DNA from: Deltaproteobacteria bacterium UBA4427
GTDB lineage: Bacteria > Myxococcota_A > UBA9160 > UBA4427
Length of the DNA stretch: 32,057 nucleotides
Direction: 5' to 3'
Assembly: GCA_002390675.1 (NCBI GenBank)
Contig: DGPZ01000009.1
Location: 1 to 32,057, forward strand
The notes under the pieces were generated by a model, which had not been told where the DNA came from, did no database searches, and worked only from the letters and a program-made list of their open reading frames with translations. This document shows positions 16,821 through 27,600 of the stretch, in pieces. Position 1 is the first letter of the stretch. Each line of letters begins with the position of its first letter. The translations under genes were made by a program, and so were the position numbers.

Positions 16821-17953
16821 CGCTTCGCCTCCTCGGAGCCGTCCGGGTCGACGCCGGAATCAAAGTCCTCCGGCCGCGAACCGGAATAATATTTGTAGCC
16901 CCGCGAGCGAAGCGCGCCGGGATTCTCGTTCAGGAATACCCCTAGCGTCATCCCTCGAGGAAGCAGACTAAGTGTCTCTCGAAAGGTTCTGTGTCGTGAG
17001 CGTCCCGACGCAGCGACGACCAAACAACCCCCTACGTGCGGAGCGATCAAAGGCACGTCGGGCACCGGAAGTACAGGCGGACCGTCAAAGATCACGTAGT
17101 CGTAACACGCATGAATATTCTGAAAAATTCGTCCTGCTGCACCGCCTAAGAGTTGATGCACATCTTGGACCGGATTGCAGACCGGATAGAAATCGAGTGC
17201 CGGCATCTCGGTTTCGACGCACGCGTCACTAATCGAAGCATCGCCTCGCATCACGTCCTCGATCCCGATCTGCCCTGAATAATCCATCGTCCGAGAAACA
17301 CGCCCTCTATGAAGATCTATATCGACTAGCGCGATTCGGCATTCCGGCGAAATCGAAGCGAGCGCAATCGCGAGATTGCAGGACACCGTCGTCTTGCCTT
17401 CCCCAGAAATCGCGCTCGTTACCAGGAGTGAAGGCTGCCGGCGGCCGTCCAACATCGAACGCATACGCACAGCCAAATGTCGGAAGCGTACGGATGCATC
17501 GGCCTCAGGCTCAACCGCGCAGATCCGGCCTATCCACCCCTCGGCACGGGACGTTGAGATCGGATGTCCCTTTTTTGCGACGTCATCGGCCCGTTCCACT
17601 TCACGGCTAAGCGCAGAAGCTACGCCGGCGGCGGGGTCTTCGGGATCAGGTTCAGCCACCACTTGAGACGGGCCATATTCCGTCCTTCTTTCGGCCTCAT
17701 CCGCGGGTGTAGTCGACGATCGGGATGACGAAGCCGGTGATGTAAATGTCTGAACGGAGCCCTCTACAGGATGCGCAGATCTCTTAGAGACTGACGGCTG
17801 AGATGCTGGAGGTGTATCTGCCGCTTCCCGAATTAAAGCAGAATTCGCGCGTTCACGTTCCTCTGCGGGCCGCTGTGTTTCACGCGGCCCGACAGCACGT
17901 TTTGTTTGTTCGGCCTCCTGCGACCTCGCAAGGGCATCCGAAATCTCTCCCAT
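16817..17953 (-). CDS. BY-kinase-like / CpsD-family P-loop ATPase of exopolysaccharide assembly
   Basis: The start was placed at MGEISDAL (17953), the usual opening of this family, with GGAG just upstream; the frame also extends to 18040. The protein has about 378 residues. The first ~150 are low-complexity Ser/Pro/Glu/Arg and probably disordered. The ATPase domain shows Walker A SGEGKTT (Lys187), Walker A' IALVDIDLHRG and Walker B YDYVIFDGPPV. The C-terminal tail has only a short tyrosine patch (GYKYYSG), not the long autophosphorylated cluster of typical BY-kinases, so kinase activity is uncertain. It would pair with the Wzz protein encoded next. It begins 139 bases after the PKS stop. Confidence 0.82.
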   Translation of the reverse strand: MGEISDALARSQEAEQTKRAVGPRETQRPAEERERANSALIREAADTPPASQPSVSKRSAHPVEGSVQTFTSPASSSRSSTTPADEAERRTEYGPSQVVAEPDPEDPAAGVASALSREVERADDVAKKGHPISTSRAEGWIGRICAVEPEADASVRFRHLAVRMRSMLDGRRQPSLLVTSAISGEGKTTVSCNLAIALASISPECRIALVDIDLHRGRVSRTMDYSGQIGIEDVMRGDASISDACVETEMPALDFYPVCNPVQDVHQLLGGAAGRIFQNIHACYDYVIFDGPPVLPVPDVPLIAPHVGGCLVVAASGRSRHRTFRETLSLLPRGMTLGVFLNENPGALRSRGYKYYSGSRPEDFDSGVDPDGSEEAKR

Positions 17954-18092
17954 GGTCTCCGTTTCCAATTCGAGTCGGAGGGTTGCACCCGCTCCGGCAT
18001 CATCACAGTTCGATCGGACTAGACTAATCGCTCCGCTCAATAAATTTGTACTTACAGCGCCTCTCGGTGCCCTACCAATTTCCCTACTGCTC

Positions 18093-21000
18093 CTACGTAT
18101 CCTTCACATCGTCTGGCTTCGCTTCGAGCAGTTCTCGCAAGCGCGAAGCCATCACCCGAACATTCGGTTCGAGCACCATGCTGTCGTGATCACCGGGCAT
18201 CTCATAAGTCTCGATCGACTCGACCCATTGTCCCCAACCGTTGTCCGCGTAGATCCATTGTTTGTCGCTGTTAAGAATACGATCAGCACCGAGAACATAG
18301 GCTCGGTCAAGTTTAGGTCGAAAGAGATGCACATGCCCTTCGTAGCGTTGCATCGGGTAAATCGGCAGGGCCGCTCGGAATGCTCGCTCGATCTCAACAT
18401 CATGGAACTCGTCCTCAGCACGAACATCTTCGGAGCCGTCACTAAAGCGCGCCTCTAGTTGTTCCATCTGCCACCTCGCCCGGTTGCGTAGCCATTCCCA
18501 CAGATAGCCAGCACCACGTTGCTTAAGCCGCATAGCCTGCACACGAATCCGGTCCATCGTGGTAAGCGGCGGTAGCTGTGGCAGAATCGAGTCTAATAAG
18601 ACGACGCTCTGCACAGTCTCACCAGCCGCCTGAAGCTGGTGCGCCATCTCGAAAGCAGTGATGCCGCCGCCCGAAAACCCGCCAATCGTGTAGGGGCCTG
18701 CCGGCTGCACCTGTCGAATTTCTTCGATATAGGCCGAGGCCATCTCTTCGAACGTCTCGTGGGGCTTTTCATCCCCATAGAGCCCGCGCGCTTGTAGGCC
18801 GTAGAACGGTCGGTCGGTACCTACAAGAGCCGCGAGATGACGCAGATTCAGAACGTTGCCAAACATGCCTGCAACGAGGAAGAATGGCTTATTCGGGCCA
18901 CCTGCGCCGCCTCCCGCATCCATCGCCACAAGATGCTTGAAGCGAGTTCGACGCGTCGCTGCTGCGCCATCCTCTTCGATCGTCCCGACTGCGCCGGAAG
19001 AGTCATCGCCCATCGTTTCCCGAATCAGTTTCGCGCAGCCTTCAATGGTGGGCGCCTCGAAGAGAATCGAAATCGGGAAGTCGACATGGTAGGCCTTCTT
19101 AATTTTCGTAAAGAAGCGAACCGCAATCAGTGAATGTCCGCCTAGATCAAAAAAGTTGTCGTAAATCCCGAGGCCATCGACGCCTAGCAAGTCTTCCCAT
19201 AAAGCGACGAGAGTTTTTTCGATCTCATCACGCGGCGCTTCGTATTCACTATCCAGAGAGGGACGTTCGAAGCGCGCGCCGCTATTCGATGACTCTGCGA
19301 CGACCGTATCTGACTGGCTAATCAGATAGTCAAGGTTGATCGACGTCACGACCATCTGCGGCCCCGATTCGGTAGCAAGGACGCGCATGAGCGCCTCGGT
19401 GCCTTCCTCCGGACTAATCCCGACCTCGTAGTTTCGTCGCAGGTGCAACTCCGCCGGAGAGAGGTCATCGTCGCCCTTTGCTTGATTCGAAGCTTCGAAC
19501 TCTATGTCGCTGGCGCTTCCGTCGACGGGCTCAGAGAAGTCCACTTCGCCTTCAACGCGCTTAATCGTGAAGTCTTCTGCTTCGAAGAGCACGCGGCCGT
19601 CATCAGACGTGATCAGGATATCAAAGGATGCGAAGCCGCTGGCCTCGTCTCCATTTCGCAGGCGGACCCAACTACTGATCTTTTTTTCGAGCGGCGCTTC
19701 AAGCTTAATGATTCCATAAGAGACAGGGATCCAGAGTGCCCCGTTCGGGTCATAGCCCGGGATGAGCTCCATCGCGTAGCCGGTCGCGTAGTCGAGCAGA
19801 GCGGGATGGAATTGAAAGCTCTCTAGATCTCCTTCAAACTCATCAGGCACCTCGAGATGTGCGAGCGCTTCACCTTTCCCGTACAAAACTTGCCTCAAGA
19901 CTCGCCACCGCGGCCCGAAGCGAACATGGTTCTCCTGGCCGGAAGCATGTCCGAGGGGATTCACATGAGAGCGCTGAGCTCCGCATCGCGCGTCAATTTC
20001 ATCCAGGTCGAGAGAGCGCGAGGGCGTCAGGTCCCCTAAGACGAGAGTTGCTTCGGCGGCCAGCATCCACGCCGGCCGGCCATCTACTCTATGACGTGTT
20101 CGGACGCTGAAGCGGTAGCCAAGATCATTCGGTTCGAGCAGCACTCGCACGTCACGAACTTCCCCATCCGGCACATAGAGCGGCCTAAGGAAATAGAGAT
20201 CCTGAATCTCGAATGGACCCGTTTCGCCGTATTCAGCCAGAGCTGCTCGCGCGAGCTCCGGGTACCCCGCTCCCGGGTAGAGGGCTTCGCCGTTAGCTGT
20301 TCGATGTTCTTCGAGTACCCAGTCCCTTTGCGGAGAGAAGCTCTTCCAGAAGGCTGTACGACCGTGAGAGTCTCGCTCACGAGTGTCCAATAGGGGATGC
20401 TGAACCGCGAAGGCGTGTTCTGCTCCGTCCGTATCCTCGGTCCGATTGAAGGAAGCGGCAGCGAGCCCCACTTCATTCCAAATGCCCCAGTTCACCGCGA
20501 CCGTTCGAATCGGGTGATCCTTCCGACTCTGGGCGAAGGCATCCAGAAAAGAATTCGCTGCGACGTAGTCAACCTGTCCAGGCGGTGCCGTAATCGCACT
20601 CGTTGAAGAATAAAGAACGAGTAGTTCCGCGCCCGCTTCTTCGAGCAAACTGGCAAGCACCTGCGTGCCGTGCACCTTCGGCCCAAAGACGCGCTCGATA
20701 GCTGCATCGGTCTTCAACTGAATGAGTTCGTCTGCAACGACACCTGCAGCATGGAACACGCCGTGAACTTTGCCGAAGCACTCACGCACTGCCTCGAACC
20801 CGCGACGCATCTCATCGAGATTCGTAACATCCGCTGCCAAGGTCATTACCTCTGCACCGGCTGCCTGGAGCCCTCGTATGCGACGAATGCAGCCTAGATC
20901 GCGCGACGATGCTCCGGCCTTTTGCTCCAGGGCGTCCCATTCCGAGGGATCGGGTAATGCCGTACGCCCCACCAAGACGAGCTTCGCGCCACGAACTTCT

Positions 21001-24000
21001 CGCGCAAGTCGATCCGCCAGGGTGAGCCCAAGACCACCTAAACCGCCCGTGATTAGGTAGGTGCCCCCATCAACGAGAAATACGTTCGAATCTTCTGCTC
21101 GCTCAGGCAGTGGGCGGGATTCGAAACGCCGTGCAAACCGCTCACCCGCGCGATGCGCAACGATGTCGCATTCTGAGGCGGCGAGCACTTCGCGCTCGAG
21201 TTGATCTGTCACGTCATCAAGATTCGCGGGACGAGCGCCAACGCCCTTCCGCCGACCCAAGAAGCGGTCGCGCAAAGCAGCTTGTCCCGTAAGCGGCAGC
21301 GTGATGTCAACGCTCTTGCAGGTCAAACCAGGCAACTCGCGCGGAATCACCTCGACGGGACCTAGCACGGTCGCCTTCTCAGGATAGAGCGGACCATCGC
21401 CCTCAATAATCGAATGCAACCCATTCGAGACGACCGTTAGGTGTACGTCACCGGGCAGACTCTCGTTCGCGAGCGCTCGCGCCAGGAAGTAGAGACTATG
21501 AAAACCATTCTGAAGGTTTTCGTGGAAGAAGCTCGATCCGGGACGAAAGCGTTCAACATCTGAGGTCAGCCAAAGATGCACGATCTGTGTCGGCATCCGA
21601 CCTTCGGCGGCGAGATCTCGCACCAGCGCCGTATACCCTTCCGCGCCTAATTCGGGCGAAAGGGAATATTCATCGGCAGAGCGTTTGCGATAGCTATCGG
21701 CGACAAAGACGCTCACGACCGAATGTCCCGCGTCTTCTAATCGCGTCCTTAAGCGCCGGCCTATTCCAACTTGGTCCATGAAAATGAGCCAGGTCTGGGG
21801 AGTCTCAATCTGGCGAGGATCGAGCGCTGTAGCCGGCCAGGTTGGAGCGAAGCCCCAATCGGTCACATCTTCGAGATGCTCCGGTATTCCCGAGACCTTC
21901 TCAGTAGTATCCGCTTCAACGCGCTCAATGAAATAACTCTGATGATCCCATGTATACGTAGGCAGCCTAACGCGGCCCCGCGTCTCGCCCTCGTAGAGCG
22001 AATCGAGCTCGACTTCCGCCCCCGAAGCCCAGAGCCGTCCAATCGTCGACAGTAAATAGTCGGAATCGGAAACAGGATCTGCTTTATGACGAAGCGACGG
22101 AATCATGTTCGTCGAAGCGCCTTGTACAGTTTGCTGACGCGCATAACTGCAAAGCGATTGGCCGGGTCCCACTTCGAGGAGAATCTGGCCGGGCGTCGCG
22201 AGAATAGTTCGGAGACCTTCCGAAAAGCGCACTTCGTTGCGCAGATGCTGAACCCAATATTCGGGGCTCGTCGCATCTTTATCGCTAATACGCTCTCCGG
22301 TTCGATTCGAAATAAAAGGAATCGACGGCGCTTTTAGATCGAGCTTCTCAACAAATGATCGGAACTCCTCGAGGATCGGATCGAGTAGTCGCGAATGCGC
22401 CGCACGTTCAATCGAGACTCGCTGAAAGTCAATCTCCGCTTCTTCGAGACGCTTCTCCAGCTCATCGATCTCGGCGACACCGCCAGAAGCCACACTCAGA
22501 CCAGGAGCATTGCTCGCCGCGAGGTCGCAGGAATCTTCCAAGTATGGACCCAGATCATCCGCCGGGAGCGAAACTGCGATCATGCCGCCCGTCGGCGTTT
22601 TCTCAAAGAGCTGTCCTCTCAGAATGAGCCAGTCCAGACATTCCTCAAAGGTCACGACGCCTGCGATACACGCGGCCGCATTCTCGCCCATGCTGTGGCC
22701 GATCAGAAGAGAGGGCTCGATACCACGGCTCTTCCAAAGCTCCACCATCGCGTACTCGACGATGAAGATCGCCGGAAGCTGGCGACTCATATCGGTCAAA
22801 GGTCCGTCTGCCTGCTCAATCCGATTCGGATCACAGAAAACGAGGCTGCGCAGATCAAATCCCGTGCGCTCGCGATAGAGATCTAACCCACGATCAACAT
22901 GCTGCCGGAAAATTGGCTCGCTCTCGTAGAGGCCTCGGCCCATGCCGGGATACTGGCTCCCGCCGCCAGAGAACATGAACACGATCGAGGCTCGGGCGTC
23001 CGCCACGCTATGCGTAAAGACACGCCTTGGATCGAGCCCCGCGAGCAACTCAAGAGCCTGTTCACGATCCTCCGCCACTAACACGCGTCGACTCTCGAAG
23101 TTTTCTCGCGACTCACGCAGAGACCAAGCGACATCCCCAAGCGAAAGGTCGGGATTAGCTTCTAGGTGCGTCTTAAGACGTGCACATGCACCATCAAGCG
23201 ATCGCTTATTCTTGGCCGATATCTGCAGCAATCGTGGGCGCGAAACATCTTCGTTCACCGTCGCCGCTGAAGAGTGCTCCTCAAGGACGACATGTGCATT
23301 CGTGCCGCCGACTCCAAGAGAGTTAACCGCCGCGCGCCTGGGCGTGCTGCTCACCGCCCAAGGGTGCGTCTCGTCATTCACTACGAAAGGAGAATCGGCG
23401 AATGCAATCTCCGGGTTCGGACGCTCGAAATTCAGCGAAGCGGGAATTGTCTGATGCTTTAGCGAGAGCGCTGCCTTCATCAGACCGACAACCCCAGCCG
23501 CTGTGTCTAGGTGACCGATATTCGACTTCACTGAGCCGATACGGCAAAACTGGTTGCCCTGGTCACCGTCTTCGTTCCCTGCGCGGAAAGCCTGCGTGAG
23601 CGCTGCGACCTCAATCGGATCTCCCATATAGGTGCCTGTGCCATGACACTCAATCATCCCGATAGTCGATGGCTCAATTTCTGCGAGCGTGTAAGCCTCG
23701 GTCATGGCTGCAGCCTGACCATCCACGCTGGGCGCTAGGTATCCGACCTTGTTGCCACCGTCGTTGTTAACAGCAGACCCCTTAATGACAGCATAGATAT
23801 TGTCGCCATCTCTAATCGCGTCATCGAGCCGACGTAACGAAACGACGCCACCGCCGCTCGTAAGTACGGTTCCCTGGGCCCGATGGTCGAAGGAGTGACA
23901 ATGGCCGTCCGGCGCAAGAATCTCGCCATCCCGGAAGACGTAGCCAACTTCCGTCGGGAACTGGATCGTGACACCGCCCGCCAGCGCAAGGTCGCACTCG

Positions 24001-24596
24001 CCGGTTAGCAGACTCTGGCAAGCGAGATGGGTTGCGACGAGAGACGTCGAACACGCCGTCTGTACATTGACACTCGGCCCCTTGAGGTCGAGTACGTAGG
24101 ACACGCGGGTGGCGAGAAAGTCTTTGTCGTTGCCCGTGTGTCGAAGCAGGAACATACCGACCGAATCGACCAGGTCACGGTTGCTGCATACGTTGAAATA
24201 AAAGTAGCTCCCCATACCGCAGCCAGCGAAGACGCCGATCTGTCCGTCGAAGTTAGTCGGCGTATGGCCGGCATCCTCGAGCGCTTCCCAAGACAGCTCC
24301 ATGAAATGGCGATGTTGAGGATCAAGAATCGCTGCCTCTTTCGGGCTGAAGCCGAAGAAATCGCGATCGAATAGCTTCATGTTTTCAAGCGCGCCGCCCC
24401 GACTTACATAAGCCGGATTGCGGAGCACTTCTTTGGATTCACCCGAAGCGAGCATCGTCTCCTCGTCGTAATCGACGATAGACTCACGCTTATTCTGGAG
24501 ATTGTCCCAGAACTCTGTCGGCGAATTCGCGCCGGGCACTCGCAAAGCCATGCCCACGATCGCGATATCGTTCTCGCCGATCTCCTCGTCACTCAT
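18093..24596 (-). CDS. Type I polyketide synthase: KS-AT-KR(DH inserted)-ACP-TE
   Basis: The start at 24596 is preferred over 24623, because GGGG lies eight bases before it; this gives 2167 residues. Domains in order: KS (about 10-440; Cys182, His318, His362), AT (GHSMGEN, Ser635), KR (TGGLGGLG from 1183; Tyr1344; VNWG at 1368), DH (His1431 in EHRTANGEALYPG; Asp1602 in HPALLD), ACP (GGHS, Ser1822) and TE (GGFSGGG Ser1975, Asp2002, His2137). Text typical of a KR C-terminal end (GISPEEGTEAL) appears only after the DH, at 1726. The AT carries AAHS near the HAFH position and lacks the methylmalonyl YASH, so malonyl-CoA is the likely extender. The order KR before DH is not the textbook one. The protein adds one ketide and the TE releases it. 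The very acidic N terminus may dock to the basic NRPS tail encoded 43 bases upstream. Confidence 0.93.
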   Translation of the reverse strand: MSDEEIGENDIAIVGMALRVPGANSPTEFWDNLQNKRESIVDYDEETMLASGESKEVLRNPAYVSRGGALENMKLFDRDFFGFSPKEAAILDPQHRHFMELSWEALEDAGHTPTNFDGQIGVFAGCGMGSYFYFNVCSNRDLVDSVGMFLLRHTGNDKDFLATRVSYVLDLKGPSVNVQTACSTSLVATHLACQSLLTGECDLALAGGVTIQFPTEVGYVFRDGEILAPDGHCHSFDHRAQGTVLTSGGGVVSLRRLDDAIRDGDNIYAVIKGSAVNNDGGNKVGYLAPSVDGQAAAMTEAYTLAEIEPSTIGMIECHGTGTYMGDPIEVAALTQAFRAGNEDGDQGNQFCRIGSVKSNIGHLDTAAGVVGLMKAALSLKHQTIPASLNFERPNPEIAFADSPFVVNDETHPWAVSSTPRRAAVNSLGVGGTNAHVVLEEHSSAATVNEDVSRPRLLQISAKNKRSLDGACARLKTHLEANPDLSLGDVAWSLRESRENFESRRVLVAEDREQALELLAGLDPRRVFTHSVADARASIVFMFSGGGSQYPGMGRGLYESEPIFRQHVDRGLDLYRERTGFDLRSLVFCDPNRIEQADGPLTDMSRQLPAIFIVEYAMVELWKSRGIEPSLLIGHSMGENAAACIAGVVTFEECLDWLILRGQLFEKTPTGGMIAVSLPADDLGPYLEDSCDLAASNAPGLSVASGGVAEIDELEKRLEEAEIDFQRVSIERAAHSRLLDPILEEFRSFVEKLDLKAPSIPFISNRTGERISDKDATSPEYWVQHLRNEVRFSEGLRTILATPGQILLEVGPGQSLCSYARQQTVQGASTNMIPSLRHKADPVSDSDYLLSTIGRLWASGAEVELDSLYEGETRGRVRLPTYTWDHQSYFIERVEADTTEKVSGIPEHLEDVTDWGFAPTWPATALDPRQIETPQTWLIFMDQVGIGRRLRTRLEDAGHSVVSVFVADSYRKRSADEYSLSPELGAEGYTALVRDLAAEGRMPTQIVHLWLTSDVERFRPGSSFFHENLQNGFHSLYFLARALANESLPGDVHLTVVSNGLHSIIEGDGPLYPEKATVLGPVEVIPRELPGLTCKSVDITLPLTGQAALRDRFLGRRKGVGARPANLDDVTDQLEREVLAASECDIVAHRAGERFARRFESRPLPERAEDSNVFLVDGGTYLITGGLGGLGLTLADRLAREVRGAKLVLVGRTALPDPSEWDALEQKAGASSRDLGCIRRIRGLQAAGAEVMTLAADVTNLDEMRRGFEAVRECFGKVHGVFHAAGVVADELIQLKTDAAIERVFGPKVHGTQVLASLLEEAGAELLVLYSSTSAITAPPGQVDYVAANSFLDAFAQSRKDHPIRTVAVNWGIWNEVGLAAASFNRTEDTDGAEHAFAVQHPLLDTRERDSHGRTAFWKSFSPQRDWVLEEHRTANGEALYPGAGYPELARAALAEYGETGPFEIQDLYFLRPLYVPDGEVRDVRVLLEPNDLGYRFSVRTRHRVDGRPAWMLAAEATLVLGDLTPSRSLDLDEIDARCGAQRSHVNPLGHASGQENHVRFGPRWRVLRQVLYGKGEALAHLEVPDEFEGDLESFQFHPALLDYATGYAMELIPGYDPNGALWIPVSYGIIKLEAPLEKKISSWVRLRNGDEASGFASFDILITSDDGRVLFEAEDFTIKRVEGEVDFSEPVDGSASDIEFEASNQAKGDDDLSPAELHLRRNYEVGISPEEGTEALMRVLATESGPQMVVTSINLDYLISQSDTVVAESSNSGARFERPSLDSEYEAPRDEIEKTLVALWEDLLGVDGLGIYDNFFDLGGHSLIAVRFFTKIKKAYHVDFPISILFEAPTIEGCAKLIRETMGDDSSGAVGTIEEDGAAATRRTRFKHLVAMDAGGGAGGPNKPFFLVAGMFGNVLNLRHLAALVGTDRPFYGLQARGLYGDEKPHETFEEMASAYIEEIRQVQPAGPYTIGGFSGGGITAFEMAHQLQAAGETVQSVVLLDSILPQLPPLTTMDRIRVQAMRLKQRGAGYLWEWLRNRARWQMEQLEARFSDGSEDVRAEDEFHDVEIERAFRAALPIYPMQRYEGHVHLFRPKLDRAYVLGADRILNSDKQWIYADNGWGQWVESIETYEMPGDHDSMVLEPNVRVMASRLRELLEAKPDDVKDT

Positions 24597-24639
24597 CGCT
24601 TTTTCCCCATCTGCATGCGACATTCACTATTCAAACCGG

Positions 24640-27600
24640 TCAATTTTTCTTCCCGCCCCGACGACGGCGACGCCCCAGCGCCTGACGTCGTTTGTCGCCA
24701 CGTTCCTGACTAGCAGCAGCGACCTCTGCTGAGCCATCTCCCTTGGATAGGTGTTCCGAAAGGCCGGCGATTGTCGGGAAGCGGTACAGATCTGTGAGCG
24801 TAATCGAAACTTCCAGCACTCCCGCTAGCTTGCGATGTGCTTGAACGACGAGCAGCGAATGCCCACCCAAATCAAAGAAGTTGTCGTTCACGCCGACTTG
24901 CTCGAGATAGAGCACCTCGCGCCAAACCGTTGCGATCTGCGCTTCGAGATCACTCTCCGGCGCGACGAATGCGGCCTGCGAGACCTCTCCGATTTCGTTC
25001 GGTGCCGGCAAGGCTTTCCGGTCCACCTTACCGTTTGGCGTCTGCGGATAGCGGTCAAGTCGAAGGAGATTCGAAGGAACCATGAACTCCGGTAGATGCT
25101 CACGCAGTCCGTCACGAAGAGCACCCTCGTCGATCTTATTGTCTTCGACGAGCACATAACCCACCAACCGAACATCCCCCGGCACATCTTCGCGTGCGAT
25201 CACAACCGCTTCGCGGACACCCGGCATACCAGCCAGCCGAGCTTCGATCTCGCCGAGTTCGATTCGGTAGCCGCGGATCTTGACCTGGTGATCGAGACGT
25301 CCAAGGAAGTCGATGCGCCCTTCTTCGGTCCATCGCGCAAGGTCACCTGTCCGGTACATGCGCGCGCCATCGCGATCACTAAAGGGATCCGGAACGAATC
25401 GCTCGTCGGTCAGATCCGGACGCTCGTGATAGCCACGAACGACTCCCTCTCCCGCAATCCACAACTCACCGGCCACTCCAACAGGCAGCGGCTCGTTATG
25501 TGCGTCGAGAATATAGAGCTGGGTATTCGCAATCGGTGTCCCAATCGAGATTGTCTCTGGACTGCCGGCTACAGGTTGCGTCGACGACCAAATGGTCGTC
25601 TCCGTCGGCCCGTACATATTCGTTACGTTTCCTGCTGCGACGCCATCGAGCTCCGCCGCAAGCGAGACAGGAAACGCTTCGCCCCCGATCATCAAATGTG
25701 GAATTCGGCTAAAAGCTTCCCGTGTTTCCGGATTGGTGAGCAACATAGTCGCGTGGGACGGCGTGCACTGGAGATGAGTGATGGAATGTTGTTCGACCTG
25801 CGCAGCGAAGGAATGATCCGCGGTCGGCACATCCGAGGAACTCGCCTCGACGGCGTCAACCGGACGTTCGTTCACCCGTTTCCGCACATCATCAAGCGCT
25901 TCAAGTGCGCCTAGCACCACATCCGTATCAACTCCGAAGTCGATCAGACAAGCGATTTCGTCGATATCTGCATCCTTGCAGCGTTGCAGCATCCGCTCGC
26001 ATACTTCTGGTGTACCAAAGAGTCCGCTCGTTTCGTAATAACGTTCAAAGGCAAATTCAAGAATCGCGTCGATTTCGTCTCCGGAGAGTGACCTAAGATC
26101 GACATCTTCAGGCTTGGAGTCTGGTCCCCCAGGTCGTTCAAACGCGGGGAAGGACCAAGCAAAGTCCACGACGAGAGCCATCGCACTTCCGAGGTATTCC
26201 TTCATAGGCTCGCGCACTATCCGCCGAATCTCTGCATCATCAGCGCCAACAAAAGTGTGGAGCATGCAGGTGACAACGCCCTTCTTGGGGTCGTGCCCAG
26301 CATCCGCCGCCGCTTGGCGATAGGCAACAATCTTCTCCTCGAGCTCTTCAAGAGGCTGCCCCAGGAGATGCGTCAGCACGTTCACGCCTGCCGCGCCCGC
26401 CGCACGAAACGTTTCTACGTTGCCAGCGGTCGTAATCCAAACCGGCAGCTCTTCTTGTACGGGCCGGGGAAGAGTCGCTGTCGGCACCATATTGCCATTT
26501 GGATTTTCGAATTCGACTGCGTCTCCGCGCCAGAGACGCCTCACAATCTCAGCGCCTTCGAACATAGAGGTCTTCGCGTTTGCGAAGGCACTCGGACGAA
26601 TCACGAAGTCGTTAGGCTGCCATCCAGAGGCGAAAGAAATCCCTACTCGACCATTCGAAATATTATCGACAACCGCCCATTCCTCCGCGACGCGGATCGG
26701 ATGATGCAGCGGCAGTACACAACTACTCGCCCGAATCTGGACCCGCTTAGTCACTGCGGCGATCGCAGCCCCGGTAACCGACGGATTAGGGAAGGGCCCG
26801 CCAAAAGCACCAAAATGTCGTTCCGGCGTATGCACCGCACAGAAGCCGCGTTCGTCGGCGAACTTCGCGCTCTCCAGCATCAGCTCATATTTGCGGGGCC
26901 CCGGGCCCGCATCGCTGCCCCAAAGCGCAAGCCCCATATCGATCGGGCGCCAAGGCGCAGCAGAAGCCTCGCCGGTAGCCCGATCACGATCCGCAAACAC
27001 GACGACCTTGAAGCCACGCGTCAGCGTCCAGAGCAACTCCAACACGGAAATATCGAATGAAAGACTCGTCACGGCGAGCCAGTTGCCTGGCGAATCGTGA
27101 GGCACGCGCTCATCCATACCTACAAAAAAGTTGACGGCGTTGCGATGTTCGACCATCACGCCCTTGGGTTTACCCGTCGAGCCCGATGTGTAAATGACGT
27201 ATGCAAGGTTCTCAGCCCGGCTTTGAGTCTCACAAGGCGACGTAGGCCGCGTTGCGATCGTGCTCGACTCTCGGTCAAGATCCACAATTTCCGCCGTACA
27301 GAACGGAAGCGCCGGAGAAGCTGCGGCATGGGTCACCACAACCGAGGCTTTCGAGTCCTCAATCATGTAGGCTATGCGATCTTCTGGATAGACCGGATCC
27401 AGAGGAACATACGCGCCACCCGCCTTGAGAACGCCTAACACGCCCACGAGCATATCGACAGACCGTGCTAGATGGAGTCCAACTAATCGATCAGGGCCGA
27501 TTCCGAGACTAACGAGATGATGCGCGAGTCTCGTCGCCCGCTCGTCGAGCTCGCGGTAGCTCAGTTCTTCGGCCTCAAAGACAAGAGCCGATGCGTCTGG

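Noticed and set aside
22600..22800. AT domain as methylmalonyl-specific
   Set aside because: The GHSMG active-site context and AAHS near the HAFH position do not match the methylmalonyl YASH signature; malonyl is more likely, though not proven.
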